Of a DNA stretch of 64,000 nt, positions 37,671-46,530 are shown piece after piece (position 1 is the stretch's first letter; each line of letters begins with the position of its first letter). Under the pieces are notes generated by a model, which had not been told where the DNA came from, did not search any database, and worked only from the letters and a program-made list of their open reading frames with translations. The stretch spans positions 4,813,168-4,877,167 of the forward strand of contig NZ_JAPNKE010000002.1 in assembly GCF_026626665.1 (NCBI RefSeq), written 5' to 3'. The translations under genes were made by a program, and so were the position numbers. The stretch is from Nannocystis pusilla. GTDB lineage: Bacteria; Myxococcota_A; Polyangia; Nannocystales; Nannocystaceae.

Positions 37671-38387
37671 TCACGCGGACGGGCGCGCGAGCCAGCGGAA
37701 CACGATCACGTGGCCCGCGAGGGCGGCCCCGACGCAGAACGGGACGATCCACCCGTAAGGGAAGTGGAACGCGAGCAGCACCGCCGGCTCCTTCGTGAAG
37801 TAGCGGAACGGCACCGGCGACGACAGCACCGCGATGGTGGCCACGTTGACGAGCAAGGCGGTGCCGAGCAGGTTGAAGGCCCACACGAGCGGCCGCGACG
37901 GCCCGCGCCGCCACAGCCACAGCCCGGCGCTCACCGCCGCGATGCCGGTGAGGATGTCGAGGTTGCAGGCCTCGTAGGTCATCTGGATCGGCAAGGTCCC
38001 CTGGCGGTACCAGCTGTGCAGCACCAGCTCGAGGGGCAGGCGGAACGCGTGAAAACCGACCAGCGCGGCGATCGGCACCCCGGCCGCGAGCCGCGCCCCG
38101 GGCCGCGTCGCCGCGAACGCCACCGCGACCGCCAGCGACCCGGCGAAGAAGAACAGCGCCCGCGGCGGCATGGTGTCGGCCGCGAGCACCCCGGACCACG
38201 ACACGAGCCCGGTGAGCGCCAGCCACCCGAGCGCCCCCGCGGCGGTCCCGATCGTCCAGCGCCGCACCTGCGCCGCGGGCTCGCCCAGCCGCCGCCCCGC
38301 CCGCGCGGTGGCGAGGACCAGCATGCCGACGACGGCGGCGACGATGACGACGAAGGCGGCGGTGCTGGCCGCGGAGGGCATGATCAT
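37671..38387 (-). CDS. TIGR02206/YwaF-like integral membrane protein
   Basis: About 238 residues with seven hydrophobic helices. The family motif is visible around HSWYRQGTLPIQMTYEACNL (polar helix with LP and CNL) and near FHFPYGWIVPF. Function unknown in this family. ATG at 38387 or 38381 is preferred over an upstream ATG at 38465, which would overlap the divergent promoter. It sits 29 bases upstream of the crotonase gene on the same strand and probably shares its transcript. Confidence 0.75.
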   Translation of the reverse strand: MIMPSAASTAAFVVIVAAVVGMLVLATARAGRRLGEPAAQVRRWTIGTAAGALGWLALTGLVSWSGVLAADTMPPRALFFFAGSLAVAVAFAATRPGARLAAGVPIAALVGFHAFRLPLELVLHSWYRQGTLPIQMTYEACNLDILTGIAAVSAGLWLWRRGPSRPLVWAFNLLGTALLVNVATIAVLSSPVPFRYFTKEPAVLLAFHFPYGWIVPFCVGAALAGHVIVFRWLARPSA

Positions 38388-38427
38388 CGGCGGGACGGGC
38401 ACTGGCAGCTCCTGGGAGAGGGTATCG

Positions 38428-38466
38428 CTAAGTAAAGCACTTGCTATCAAAATCGTAGTATGCACA
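38428..38466. promoter_or_regulatory. AT-rich divergent promoter region (HxlR operator candidate)
   Basis: The sequence TAAGTAAAGCACTTGCTATC to ATCGTAGTATGCAC is strikingly AT-rich for this window. It contains TTGCTA and TAGTAT promoter-like hexamers with an imperfect CTA/TAG symmetry. It lies between the membrane protein and hxlR-type genes and is likely bound by the HxlR protein. Confidence 0.45.
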
Positions 38467-39120
38467 ATGATACCTGTGACCGAGCGTCGCGGCTATCACC
38501 AGTTCTGCGGGGTGTCCCGAGCGCTCGACATCGTCGGCGAGCGCTGGACCCTGCTCCTGGTGCGCGATCTGCTGCTCGGCGGCCGCCGCTTCGGCGACCT
38601 GCTGGCCGCCCTGCCCGGCCTGACCCCGAACCTGCTGTCGCGCCGCCTGAAGGAGATGCTGGCCCACGGGCTCGTCGCGCAGCGGCGCCTGCCGCCCCCG
38701 CACGCGACTACGCTCTACGAGCTGACCCCCCTCGGGCGCGAGCTCGAGCCCGTCGTGTTCGCGCTCGGCCGCTTCGGCGCCCGCTGGCTGGGCGCCCCCG
38801 CGCCCGACGACCGCACCGATCCGCGCTGGGCCATGGTCTCGCTCAAGCGCCGCTACCTCGGCAGCGAGCGCCCGCTGTGCGCGCAGCTCCGCGTCGACGA
38901 CCTGTCCTTCACCGTCCGCACCGGCGGCCCCGCGGCCGAGTTGGTCGACGGAGCCCCGCCTGCGCCCGAGCTGGTGCTGGCCGGCCCGCTGCGCAGCTTC
39001 GGCGCGTGGATCGTGCACGGCGCTTCCGCCCGCGCACAGGTCCTCGAGGGCGCGCTCACCCGCGAGGGCCCGGCGCAGGCGCTGACCGACCTGGCCCGCG
39101 CGTTCGGCCTGCGCCCGTGA
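38467..39120 (+). CDS. HxlR-family transcriptional regulator
   Basis: Winged-helix regulator of 217 residues. The HxlR signature is complete in the first 100 residues: FCGVSRALDIVGERWTLLLVRDLLLG, RRFGDLLAALPGLTPNLLSRRLKEM and TLYELTPLGRELEPVVFALGRFG. A C-terminal extension of about 100 residues (SLKRRYLGSERPLCAQLRVDDLSFTVRTG) resembles an SCP2-like ligand-binding domain, seen in longer HxlR proteins. It probably controls the divergent membrane protein and crotonase genes. Confidence 0.9.
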   Translation: MIPVTERRGYHQFCGVSRALDIVGERWTLLLVRDLLLGGRRFGDLLAALPGLTPNLLSRRLKEMLAHGLVAQRRLPPPHATTLYELTPLGRELEPVVFALGRFGARWLGAPAPDDRTDPRWAMVSLKRRYLGSERPLCAQLRVDDLSFTVRTGGPAAELVDGAPPAPELVLAGPLRSFGAWIVHGASARAQVLEGALTREGPAQALTDLARAFGLRP

Positions 39121-39130
39121 AGTGCCATCG

Positions 39131-39374
39131 ACCTGGCCTTTCGGACACAGCGCTCCACACACCCCCGGTTCCGAGCCGCTACGACTGTCCCTTCGGACAT
39201 GTGCGGCGGAGCCCTCGGGCCGACCCGGCCGCTGCGCCCGCGCCGGCGCCCCGAAGTCCGCAATGACCTGTCCTCTCGGACACACCGCGTGATCGCCGGC
39301 ACCCCGCGCCTGGCCAGCTCGATCGCCGCCCCGCCCTCGCCCGCAGCTCACAAAAACATGTCCTTTCGGACACA
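39131..39374. repeat. Four dispersed palindromes in a 440-base gap
   Basis: ACCTGGCCTTTCGGACACA (39131), CTGTCCCTTCGGACATG (39185), ACCTGTCCTCTCGGACACA (39267) and ACATGTCCTTTCGGACACA (39356). All keep a TCGG or TTCGG loop side. The gap 39121-39560 between hxlR and eutBC (both plus strand) holds no supported gene. Confidence 0.75.
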
Positions 39375-39560
39375 TTCCGCGCGCACCGCCGACCCGCGCC
39401 TCGCCCGCCCGCAGCCTCGCGGCCGCGCCCGCCGGCGCGTCGGCGAGCACCCCGCGCCTCCCGCGCAGAACCGCCCCTCCCTGCCCTCGCCGGCGCGTTC
39501 CTCGACGAACCCGGCCCGGTTCGCCCCTCCGGCCCCGCGAGGTATCGTCTCTGATGAATC

Positions 39561-41773
39561 ATGCCGGCCGTCCGAGTCCACGACGCCCAGCCCGACGACG
39601 ACCTGTTCGCCTACCTCGCGCGCACCGGCGGCGACGCGGCGCGGCGCGGCGCCGTGATCGGGGCCGCCTCCGAGTTCAAGGAGGGTGACGCCGCGCTCGG
39701 CCTCGCCGCCGCCGACCTGGCCTCGCGGACAGCCGCGCGTCGGCTCCTCGCCAACACTCCGGTCGGCCGCCTCGCCGCCGCCCCGCTGTTCCGCGATGCA
39801 CTGTACGACGCCCTCGAGGAGACCCTCGACCCGCGCGCCGCGGCCCACGTCGCCACCTGGTCCCTCGGACAGCTCAGAATTTCGTCCTGACCGCCGACGA
39901 GGCCGAGGTGTCCCAGCTCCTCCCGGGCCTCGCCAGCGACGTCGTCGCCTGCCTGGTCAAGATCATGAGCGACGCCGAGCTCGTGACCCTCGGTTCGCGC
40001 CTGTTCCACCCGCTGCCCGGCAGCCGGCTCGGCGCGCGCGGCTACCTGGGGGCGCGGATCCAGCCGAACAGCCCGACCGACCACCCCGACGACATCCGCT
40101 GGCAGGTGCTGGCCGGCTGGTCGTACGCCGTCGGCGACGTCGTCCTCGGCACCAACCCCGTGTCCTCCGACCCGCGCTCCGTGGCCGCCGTCGAGGCTGC
40201 CCTTTGGGACATCCTCCTCGGCTTCGGCCTGCAGGACACCCTCCCGCACTGCGTCCTCGCCCACATCGACGTCCAGGCCGAGGTCGAGCGGCTCGCGCCC
40301 GGCACCACCGGGATCTGGTTCCAGAGCATCGCCGGCTCCGACGCCGCCAACGCCACCTTCGGCCTCGACCTGGCCGATCTGCGCCGCCACGCCCGCGGCC
40401 GCACCGGTCGCTGGGGCCTGTACTTCGAGACAGGTCAGGGCGCCGACTTCACCAACGGCCACGGCCGCGGCGTCGACATGGTCGTCCACGAGGCCCGCAA
40501 GTACGGCCTCGCGCGCCTGCTCAAGGCCGACATCGCCGACGCTCGCCGACGCCTCGGCCTCGACCCCACGCCGTGGGTCCACGTCAACGACGTCGCCGGC
40601 TTCATCGGCCCCGAGGTGTTCCGCACCCGCGAGCAGCTGGTGCGCTGCTGCCTCGAGGACATCGCCATGGCCAAGCTGCACGGCCTGATGATCGGCCTCG
40701 ACGTTTGCGCCACCCTGCACATGGACATCGGCCTCGACGACCTCGACTGGTGCCTCGAGCGGATCGCCCCGGCCTGCCCGGGCTACCTCATGGCCCTGCC
40801 GACCAAGAACGACCCGATGCTCGGCTACCTCACCACCGCCTTCCAGGACCACGTGCGCCTGCGCGAGCGGTTCGGCACCCGCGTCGACGATCGCATGTGG
40901 GCGTTCTTCCGCGAGCGCCTCGGCGTGGTCGACGAGCGCGGGCGGCCGACCGCGCGCTTCGGCGATCCGGTGTGGGTCTACGCGCAGTGGTGCCGCGCCC
41001 GCGGCGACGTGCGCCCGCTCGACCTCGTCGCCGGCGAGGGCCGGGCCGCGCTGGCGGCCGTGCGGGCCCGCGGCGTGGCGATCGGCGAGGGCCACGGCGA
41101 TCGCCCGTGGGACCTCCCGCCTGCCCTCGAGGCCGAGGTCCGCTCGCAGTGCGCCGACGCCAAGGAGAGCCTGCGCGCCGAGTGGCGGCCCGAGTTCGTG
41201 GCCAGGATCCCCGGCGCCCGCCGCCTCCGCACCCGCGCCGGCGACCGCGACGAGTACATCCTCCACCCGCCCACCGGCGAGGCGCTGAGCCCCGCCGCGC
41301 TCGCCGAGCTATCTGGCCTGAAGGACAGCTACGCCGGCCGCTTCGACGTCGTCCTGGTCGTGTCCGACGGCCTCAACGCCCACGCGGTGATGGACGATCA
41401 CCACCTGTTCCCCTTCCTCGACGTCCTCGTCCCCGAGCTGCGCGCCGCCGGCCTCGCCCTCGCGCCCGACGTGTTCGTGCTCGCGGGCGGCCGCGTCCGC
41501 GCCGGCTACGCCGTGGGCGCCGCCCTGTTCGCCGACCAGCCCGGGCCGCGCCGCCTGATCCACGTCATCGGCGAGCGCCCCGGCACCATGCACCACGCCT
41601 TCTCGGTCTACCTCACCGCGGCCGACGGCGCCGCCTGGGCCGCCCCGCGGGCCATCGATCACCACATCACCCGCGTGATCTCCGGCGTCGCCGACACCGC
41701 CTACCCGCCCGAGGGGGCCGCGCGCGAGGCGGTCGCCATCCTTCAGGACATGCTCCCCAAAACATGTCCTTGA
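39561..41773 (+). CDS. eutBC: Fused EutB-EutC ethanolamine ammonia-lyase (one frameshift)
   Basis: Adenosylcobalamin-dependent lyase converting ethanolamine to acetaldehyde and ammonia, both subunits in one chain of about 737 residues. The EutB N-terminus (EFKEGDAALGLAAADLASRTAARRLL) lies in the first frame; one base is missing near 39882, after which FVLTADEAEVSQLLPGLASD continues. EutB motifs are QPNSPTDHPDDIRW, VLAHIDVQAEVE, VFQSIAGSDAAN-like WFQSIAGSDAANATFGLD, YFETGQGADFTNGHGRGVD and GLDVCATLHMD. From about residue 590 the EutC part follows (VVLVVSDGLNAHAV, PDVFVLAGGRVRAGYAVG, VIGERPGTMHHAFSVYLT). Residues LQDMLPKTCP at the end come from a palindromic element. No carboxysome-like shell or eut regulator is nearby. 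Confidence 0.88.
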
Positions 41774-41810
41774 GCCCATGACGTTCAGGACATGTCCTCT
41801 CGGCCATCAA
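41741..41810. repeat. Palindromes across the eutBC stop and the convergent gene end
   Basis: CTTCAGGACATGCTCCCCAA, AACATGTCCTTGAGCCCATG and CAGGACATGTCCTCTCGGCC, followed by CGGCCATCAAAGGCCG. They cover both stop codons (41771-41773 and 41807-41809). Confidence 0.7.
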
Positions 41811-42190
41811 AGGCCGAGCAGGGGTATCCCGAGCATCACGAACAGCATCGACGCGGTCACGAGCAGCAGCAACACCGCCTTGATGACGAACACCAAGCAC
41901 AGCGCCCGCAGCCCGCGGACCAGCGCGGCGACCGTGCCGGCGCGCGCGACCTGGAAGAACACGACCCCGCCGACCAGCAAGCCGAGGCCGAGCGCGGCCT
42001 GGACGGCGGCGTACACGGCCGCGCCGACCAACGGCCACACCAGCACCAACGCCAGCATCGGCAGTAGATCGATGAGCGCGTCCACGCCGCTCCACAGCTC
42101 GATGAGGCCGATCGGCAGCATCAGGAGGCCGCAGCTGCGGATCGTCGCCCGCTGGCCGGCCGTGAAGGGGATCGTTCGCGCCTCGCTCAT
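41807..42190 (-). CDS. Small membrane protein of unknown function (A)
   Basis: Protein of 127 residues with four predicted transmembrane helices (SCGLLMLPIGLIELWSGV, LLPMLALVLVWPLVGAA, LGLGLLVGGVVFF, LVFVIKAVLLLLVTASM). Start at ATG 42190 (MSEARTIPF). Its gene follows a second small membrane-protein gene after eleven bases, so they probably form a two-gene operon and may be homologous. Confidence 0.7.
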   Translation of the reverse strand: MSEARTIPFTAGQRATIRSCGLLMLPIGLIELWSGVDALIDLLPMLALVLVWPLVGAAVYAAVQAALGLGLLVGGVVFFQVARAGTVAALVRGLRALCLVFVIKAVLLLLVTASMLFVMLGIPLLGL

Positions 42191-42201
42191 AACCGCCTCC
42201 G

Positions 42202-42594
42202 TCACAGCAGCTTCCGTACCAGCGGCCACAGCGCCAAAACCAGCTCGACGACGAATACCACGCGCAGGCGGCGGAAGGCCGACGCGAGGTACTCCTGATC
42301 GTCTTCGTCGGAGCCCGCGACCTTGCCGATCGCCTCGCCCGCCTCGCGCAGCAGCATCCCCTGCCACACCGGCAGCCCGACGTAGACAAGCCCGAGCACC
42401 GAGACGATCACGAGCTCGAGCGGATGCCGGGCCATGACCAGCACCAGCAACGCGAGCACCACGCCGATCCCGCCCAAAAGCACCTGCAGCAGCCCGACCA
42501 GCCCCATGGCCCCGGCCAGTCGTACCAGCCCGCGCTCCTCGGCCTCGTCGAACTCGACGCGCGCCACCCCGGCCGGCTCGTCGGCATCATCCAT
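42202..42594 (-). CDS. Small membrane protein of unknown function (B)
   Basis: Protein of 130 residues, acidic at the N-terminus (MDDADEPAGVARVEFDEAEE), then three to four hydrophobic helices (LVGLLQVLLGGIGVVLALLVLV, LVIVSVLGLVYVGLPVWQ, VVFVVELVLALWPLV). The segment AFRRLRVVFVVELVLALWPLVRKLL resembles the end of its neighbour (A). Family not recognised. First gene of the pair. Confidence 0.7.
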   Translation of the reverse strand: MDDADEPAGVARVEFDEAEERGLVRLAGAMGLVGLLQVLLGGIGVVLALLVLVMARHPLELVIVSVLGLVYVGLPVWQGMLLREAGEAIGKVAGSDEDDQEYLASAFRRLRVVFVVELVLALWPLVRKLL

Positions 42595-42720
42595 CACGCC
42601 CACGCTAACCCGCCGCGGACCGTCAGGCAACGACCGCCCACGCGCCCGCATACGTTGTTCGATCCGCGTTCGACGGGACCGTCTCGCCCCCGCGCGCCGG
42701 CGAAGCTCGCCCCCGCGCGC

Positions 42721-42948
42721 GCATGCCCCTCAAGACATGTCCATCAAGACATGATCACCATCGCCGGTCGCGCTCGCCTCCGCGCCGCGCATGTCTCTCA
42801 AGACATGTTTACAAAGACATGATCACCATCGCCCGTCGCGCTCGCCCCGCGCCGAGAATGTCCCTCAAGACATGTTCATGAAGACATTCCAACCATCGCC
42901 GGCCGCGCGTGCGCTTCGAGTCATGTCCATAAGGACATGTTCATAGGC
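42721..42948. repeat. Palindrome array with 65-68 base period
   Basis: Units begin at 42721, 42788, 42856 and 42921. Each has two adjacent palindromes (for example ATGTCTCTCAAGACATG then TTTACAAAGACATG), and all but the shortened last unit carry a spacer resembling ATCACCATCGCCGGTCGCGC. The dinB reading frame ends inside this array (42865). No other gene is seen in 42595-42864. Confidence 0.8.
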
Positions 42949-44433
42949 GCCGCTCGCTCGCCCTCGCGCCGCGCATGTCCATCGAGCCATGGTCACCGCC
43001 ACCGCTTGCGCTCGCCCTCGCGCCGCGCATGTCCATCGAGCCATGGTCACCGCCACCGCTTGCGCTCGCCCTCGCGCCGCGCATGTCCATCGAGCCATGG
43101 TCACCGCCACCGCTTGCGCGCGCCCTCGCGCCGCACATGCACTTGGGGACATGTCCATCCGGACATGCTCACCGCCGCCGCTTGCCCGGCTCGGCCTGGC
43201 GCGAGTGGGTGATCCCCCCGTGTCGCCGAGCCGGCGCTGGCTGCCGGCCTCGGCGGGGAACAGCGCCTGGTGCCCGTGGCGCTCGCGCACCGCCGACAGC
43301 ACCGCCTGCAGCGCCGCGCTGCGCGGAGGAGCCTCCGGAGCCGCGGCCGCCAGCAGGTCGAGCTGGACCTCGCGCTCGGGCGCCTCGAACTGGCTGACGC
43401 TGACGCCGGTCAGGCGGAAGCCGCGGCCGTCGGTGTCGACCGCCTCGAGCAGGCGACAGGCGGCCCCGTGGAGCTCGCGGTAATCGTCGGTCGCGCGCGG
43501 GAGGGTCGTCTGCCGCGTCTCGGTCACGAAGTCGCCGTCGCGGATCTTGAGGCACACGCAGCGCGCCTTCAGGCCCTGCGCCACCAGGCGGTCGGCCACC
43601 CGCGTCGCCTGCGACAGCAGGCACCGGCGCAGCGCCGGCACGCCGACGACGTCGACCGCGTAGGTGTCCTCGTGCCCGAGCGACTTGGCCGCGCGGTCGG
43701 GCACCACCGCGCGCTCGTCGATCCCGAGGCTGAGCCGGTGCATGTGCTGCCCGTGGGCCCCGAACATCTCGACCAGCGCCGCCTCGCCGAGCCGCCGCAG
43801 GTCGCCGACCGTGTGGATCCCGCGGCGCTGCAGCTTCTCCTGCGTGCGCGGGCCGACGCCCCACAGCTCGCCGATCGGCAGCGGCGTCAGGAACTCGAGC
43901 TCGGTGCCCGCCGGGATCTCCGTCAGCCCGTCGGGCTTGTGCATGCCGCTGGCGATCTTCGCCAGGAACTTCACGCTCGCCAGCCCGACCGAGCACGTCA
44001 GGCCGACCTCCTGATGCACCGCCACCCGCAGCGCCTCGGCCACCCCGCGCGGCGGCCCCCACAGCCGCTCGGTGCCGGCCAGGTCGATGAACGCCTCGTC
44101 GATCGACAGCCCCTCGACCAGCGGCGAGAAGCGCTCGAACACCGCGAACACCGAGCGCGACACCTCGGCGTACAGCGCGTGCCGCGGCGGCACCACCACC
44201 GCCTGCGGGCAATGCCGCAGCGCCACCGCCATCGGCTGGGCCGAGCGGCAGCCGAACTTGCGCGCCTCGTAGCTGGCCGCCGCCACCACCCCGCGCCGCC
44301 CGGCCCCTCCGACCAGCACCGGCAGCCCGCGCAGCTGAGGCTGCTCGCGCACCTCGACCGACGCGAAGAACGCGTCCATGTCGACGTGCAGGATGGCCCG
44401 CGCGCCCTCTTCCCGCCCGGCACCGCCGGCCAT
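42865..44433 (-). CDS. dinB: DNA polymerase IV (DinB) with repeat-encoded C-terminal tail
   Basis: Y-family translesion DNA polymerase of 522 residues. Catalytic motifs: ILHVDMDAFFASVE and GLSIDEAFIDLAGTERLWG; YEARKFGCRSAQPM and LWGVGPRTQEKLQRRGIHTVGDL mark the palm/thumb region. A little-finger domain follows (RQTTLPRATDDY, GFRLTGVSVSQF). The normal protein would end near residue 410. About 108 more residues are encoded by the downstream repeat array, giving three exact copies of an 18-residue unit containing AVAVTMARWTCAARGRA. No stop codon interrupts the array. The start is ATG 44433, or GTG 44451. Confidence 0.9.
   Translation of the reverse strand: MAGGAGREEGARAILHVDMDAFFASVEVREQPQLRGLPVLVGGAGRRGVVAAASYEARKFGCRSAQPMAVALRHCPQAVVVPPRHALYAEVSRSVFAVFERFSPLVEGLSIDEAFIDLAGTERLWGPPRGVAEALRVAVHQEVGLTCSVGLASVKFLAKIASGMHKPDGLTEIPAGTELEFLTPLPIGELWGVGPRTQEKLQRRGIHTVGDLRRLGEAALVEMFGAHGQHMHRLSLGIDERAVVPDRAAKSLGHEDTYAVDVVGVPALRRCLLSQATRVADRLVAQGLKARCVCLKIRDGDFVTETRQTTLPRATDDYRELHGAACRLLEAVDTDGRGFRLTGVSVSQFEAPEREVQLDLLAAAAPEAPPRSAALQAVLSAVRERHGHQALFPAEAGSQRRLGDTGGSPTRARPSRASGGGEHVRMDMSPSACAARGRAQAVAVTMARWTCAARGRAQAVAVTMARWTCAARGRAQAVAVTMARWTCAARGRASGAYEHVLMDMTRSARAAGDGWNVFMNMS
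42961..43184. repeat. Tandem repeat, 54-base unit, translated in the dinB tail
   Basis: Three near-identical 54-base units (42961-43014, 43015-43068, 43069-43122) plus a diverged fourth to 43184. Each contains the family-like core GCATGTCCATCGAGCCATGG. 54 is a multiple of three, so the frame stays open on both strands. Confidence 0.9.
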
Positions 44434-44546
44434 GTCGTTCGCGCCGCTCACGCGGAGCGAAGCCTAGCGCGCCCGCGCTCGCCCGTCACCGCGCGCGAAC
44501 GCGCGCCCCGGCGCCCTCGCCGCCGCCGGCCGCCGCCTCGCGTCTC

Positions 44547-44640
44547 CTGTCCCTCACGACATGCCCCATAGAGCATGTCCGGGAGCACATGCCCCCGAGA
44601 ACATGCTCACGGAAACATGCCCGCGAGGACATCCCCTCGG
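44547..44640. repeat. Compact array of six palindrome half-units
   Basis: Repeated (A)CATG(T/C)(C/T)C blocks at roughly 14-16 base steps, e.g. CATGTCCGGGAGCACATG and CATGCCCCCGAGAACATG, between dinB and the lipid kinase gene (both minus strand). Confidence 0.7.
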
Positions 44641-44642
44641 GT

Positions 44643-45719
44643 TCACTCGGCCTTCGGCTCGACCTCGAGCTCGGGCAGCCCGTCGAGCTTGCGCTCGTCG
44701 CAGCTCTGCGACGGCGGCGCCGCAGGCACCAGCACCTTCAGGCTGCGGGGCACGCACTCCACGGTCACGGGCGTCTCGCCGACGTCCTCGCCGTCGATGA
44801 GCACCCGCTGCGGCGGGTCGGTGCGGAGCGTCGCGCGCGTCACCGGCAGAAAGCCGATGTCGTCGCGGCTCGCCGGGTTCTGGCTGAGCCCGGAGCGGTA
44901 CAGGTGCAGCGCGGTGCCGATGCCCGAGCCCAGGCCGTCGAACGCGATCAGGGTGACGTCGAGCTTCCCGTCGTCGCCGCACACCGCGGTCGGCCCCTGG
45001 GCGAACAGGGTGTGCAGCGGCGCGAGGTTGGCCACCGCCACGTTGGTGACCTTGCAGCGGATGATCTCGCTCTCGGTCTCGAGCTCGAGCGAGAACGGCT
45101 CCAGCTCGGCGATCTGCTGCAGCCCGGTGGCGATGTAAGCCAGCAGGCCCCAGCGGTTCTTCGCCTCGCGCGAGGTCTCGCCGATCGCGGCCGCGTGGAA
45201 GCCGACCGAGGCGAACAGCAGCACCGAGCGCCCTGCCGCGCGGGCGGTGTCGATCGCGTGCGGCTGGCCCTTGCAGGCGTTCTCGAGCGCGCCCGCGAGG
45301 TCGAGCGGGATCGACAGCGCGCGCGCGAAGCTGTTGGCGGTCCCGCGCGGGAGCACGGCCAGCGGCACCTCGCCGCCGATCAGGCGCGACGCCACCAGCG
45401 ACACGGTACCGTCGCCGCCGGCCGCGATCACGAGCGACGGATCGCTCGCCAGCGCCGCCGCCGCGCACGCGTCGGCGTCACGCTCGGGGCTGGTCTCGAA
45501 CACCGCCAGCTCGTACGTCTGCTCGAGCTCGCTGACGACCGCGGGCAGCTCGTCGCGGGCTGCGCCGGCGACCGGATTCCACACCAGAGCGGCGCGCGGC
45601 TTCGACGTCCTCCTGCGCGCGGCGAGGCGAGCGACCCGCGCAGGCGGCTCGGCCGGCGCATCATGAGGGTCGAGGCAGTGGAGCCCGGGCGGCGTCGTCC
45701 GCCGCGTTGCGGTGTTCAT
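44643..45719 (-). CDS. Diacylglycerol kinase-like lipid kinase
   Basis: DAGK catalytic-domain protein of 358 residues, YegS/BmrU type. Motifs: LVWNPVAGAARDEL, the nucleotide-binding AAGGDGTVSLVASRL at residues 99-113, LPRGTANSFARAL and the C-terminal IDGEDVGETPVTVECVPRSLKVLVP. It probably phosphorylates a membrane lipid such as diacylglycerol or sphingosine-like bases. The divergent neighbour starts only 27 bases away. Confidence 0.88.
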   Translation of the reverse strand: MNTATRRTTPPGLHCLDPHDAPAEPPARVARLAARRRTSKPRAALVWNPVAGAARDELPAVVSELEQTYELAVFETSPERDADACAAAALASDPSLVIAAGGDGTVSLVASRLIGGEVPLAVLPRGTANSFARALSIPLDLAGALENACKGQPHAIDTARAAGRSVLLFASVGFHAAAIGETSREAKNRWGLLAYIATGLQQIAELEPFSLELETESEIIRCKVTNVAVANLAPLHTLFAQGPTAVCGDDGKLDVTLIAFDGLGSGIGTALHLYRSGLSQNPASRDDIGFLPVTRATLRTDPPQRVLIDGEDVGETPVTVECVPRSLKVLVPAAPPSQSCDERKLDGLPELEVEPKAE

Positions 45720-45745
45720 CCCGGGAGTGTGCCACGCTTCACGGC

Positions 45746-46368
45746 GTGAGCGGCGACCTCGACATCGACGCGCTCCTGGCCGAGCACGGGCTTCGCGGCG
45801 GCGAGGCGCGCGATCTGGGGCGCGCCGCGCTGGAGGCCGCAGGGCTCACGCGCCCGGGCAAGCGCAACCTCGCCGCCGGCAAGCGGGCGCGCGTGGAGGA
45901 GGTCCTCGGCGAGCAGTTCGTGCGCACCTGCTCGCGCGCCCACTGCCGCGCCGCCGCGACGACCGACGGGCGGATCGTCGTCGACCTCGACGCGCCGTCG
46001 GCCCGCCTGTGCGAGTTCTGCGGCGGCTCGACCAACCGCAGCGCGTGGAGCGGGCCCTCGCCGCCATGGCCCGGCGCGACTGGCATCGCCTCGTCGTCGT
46101 CGGCGGCTCGCCGCCGCTGCACCACGAGCTGCGGGCCCTCGTCGGCAAGCGCATCGACCTCCGGCTCGTCGACGGCACCGCCCGCCGCACCGCCCACGAC
46201 GCCGCGCACGACCTCGCCTGGGCCGACCGCATCGTCGTCTGGGGAGCCACCCTGCTCGACCACAAGGTCTCTCAGCTCTACACCGATCGCCGCTCGCCGA
46301 AGGTCGTCACGGTCGCGCGGCGCGGCCTCACTGCGCTGGCCGAGACGATCATCAAGACCGCGGAGTGA
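45746..46368 (+). CDS. Putative Zn-finger plus DUF2325-like protein (one frameshift)
   Basis: About 207 residues. The first half has an acidic helix region and a Cys-rich part (VRTCSRAHCR...LCEFCGGSTN) that could bind zinc. The frame then shifts by one missing base near 46030-46045 and continues ERALAAMARRDWHRLVVVGGSPPLHHELRALVGKRIDLRLVDG...WADRIVVWGATLLDHKVSQLY. This Rossmann-like half resembles DUF2325 in layout, though I am not certain. GTG start at 45746. Function unknown. Confidence 0.6.
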
Positions 46369-46530
46369 GCGGGTCGGCCGCGGCGCGTGTTCGCGCCCGT
46401 TGCGCACCGAAAGCCTCGCCGCCGCGACGACCTCCGTGAATCGCCCAGGCGGCTGCGGCGCGAGCGGCCGGATCGACGCGCGCAACGTGTGCGTCAGCCG
46501 CACGGCCGCCGCCGACTTGTTGCATGCGCG

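Noticed and set aside
42961..43184. 54-base tandem repeat considered as CRISPR or origin iterons.
   Set aside because: Units are contiguous without unique spacers, translated within dinB, and there are no DnaA-box-like motifs or AT-rich region.
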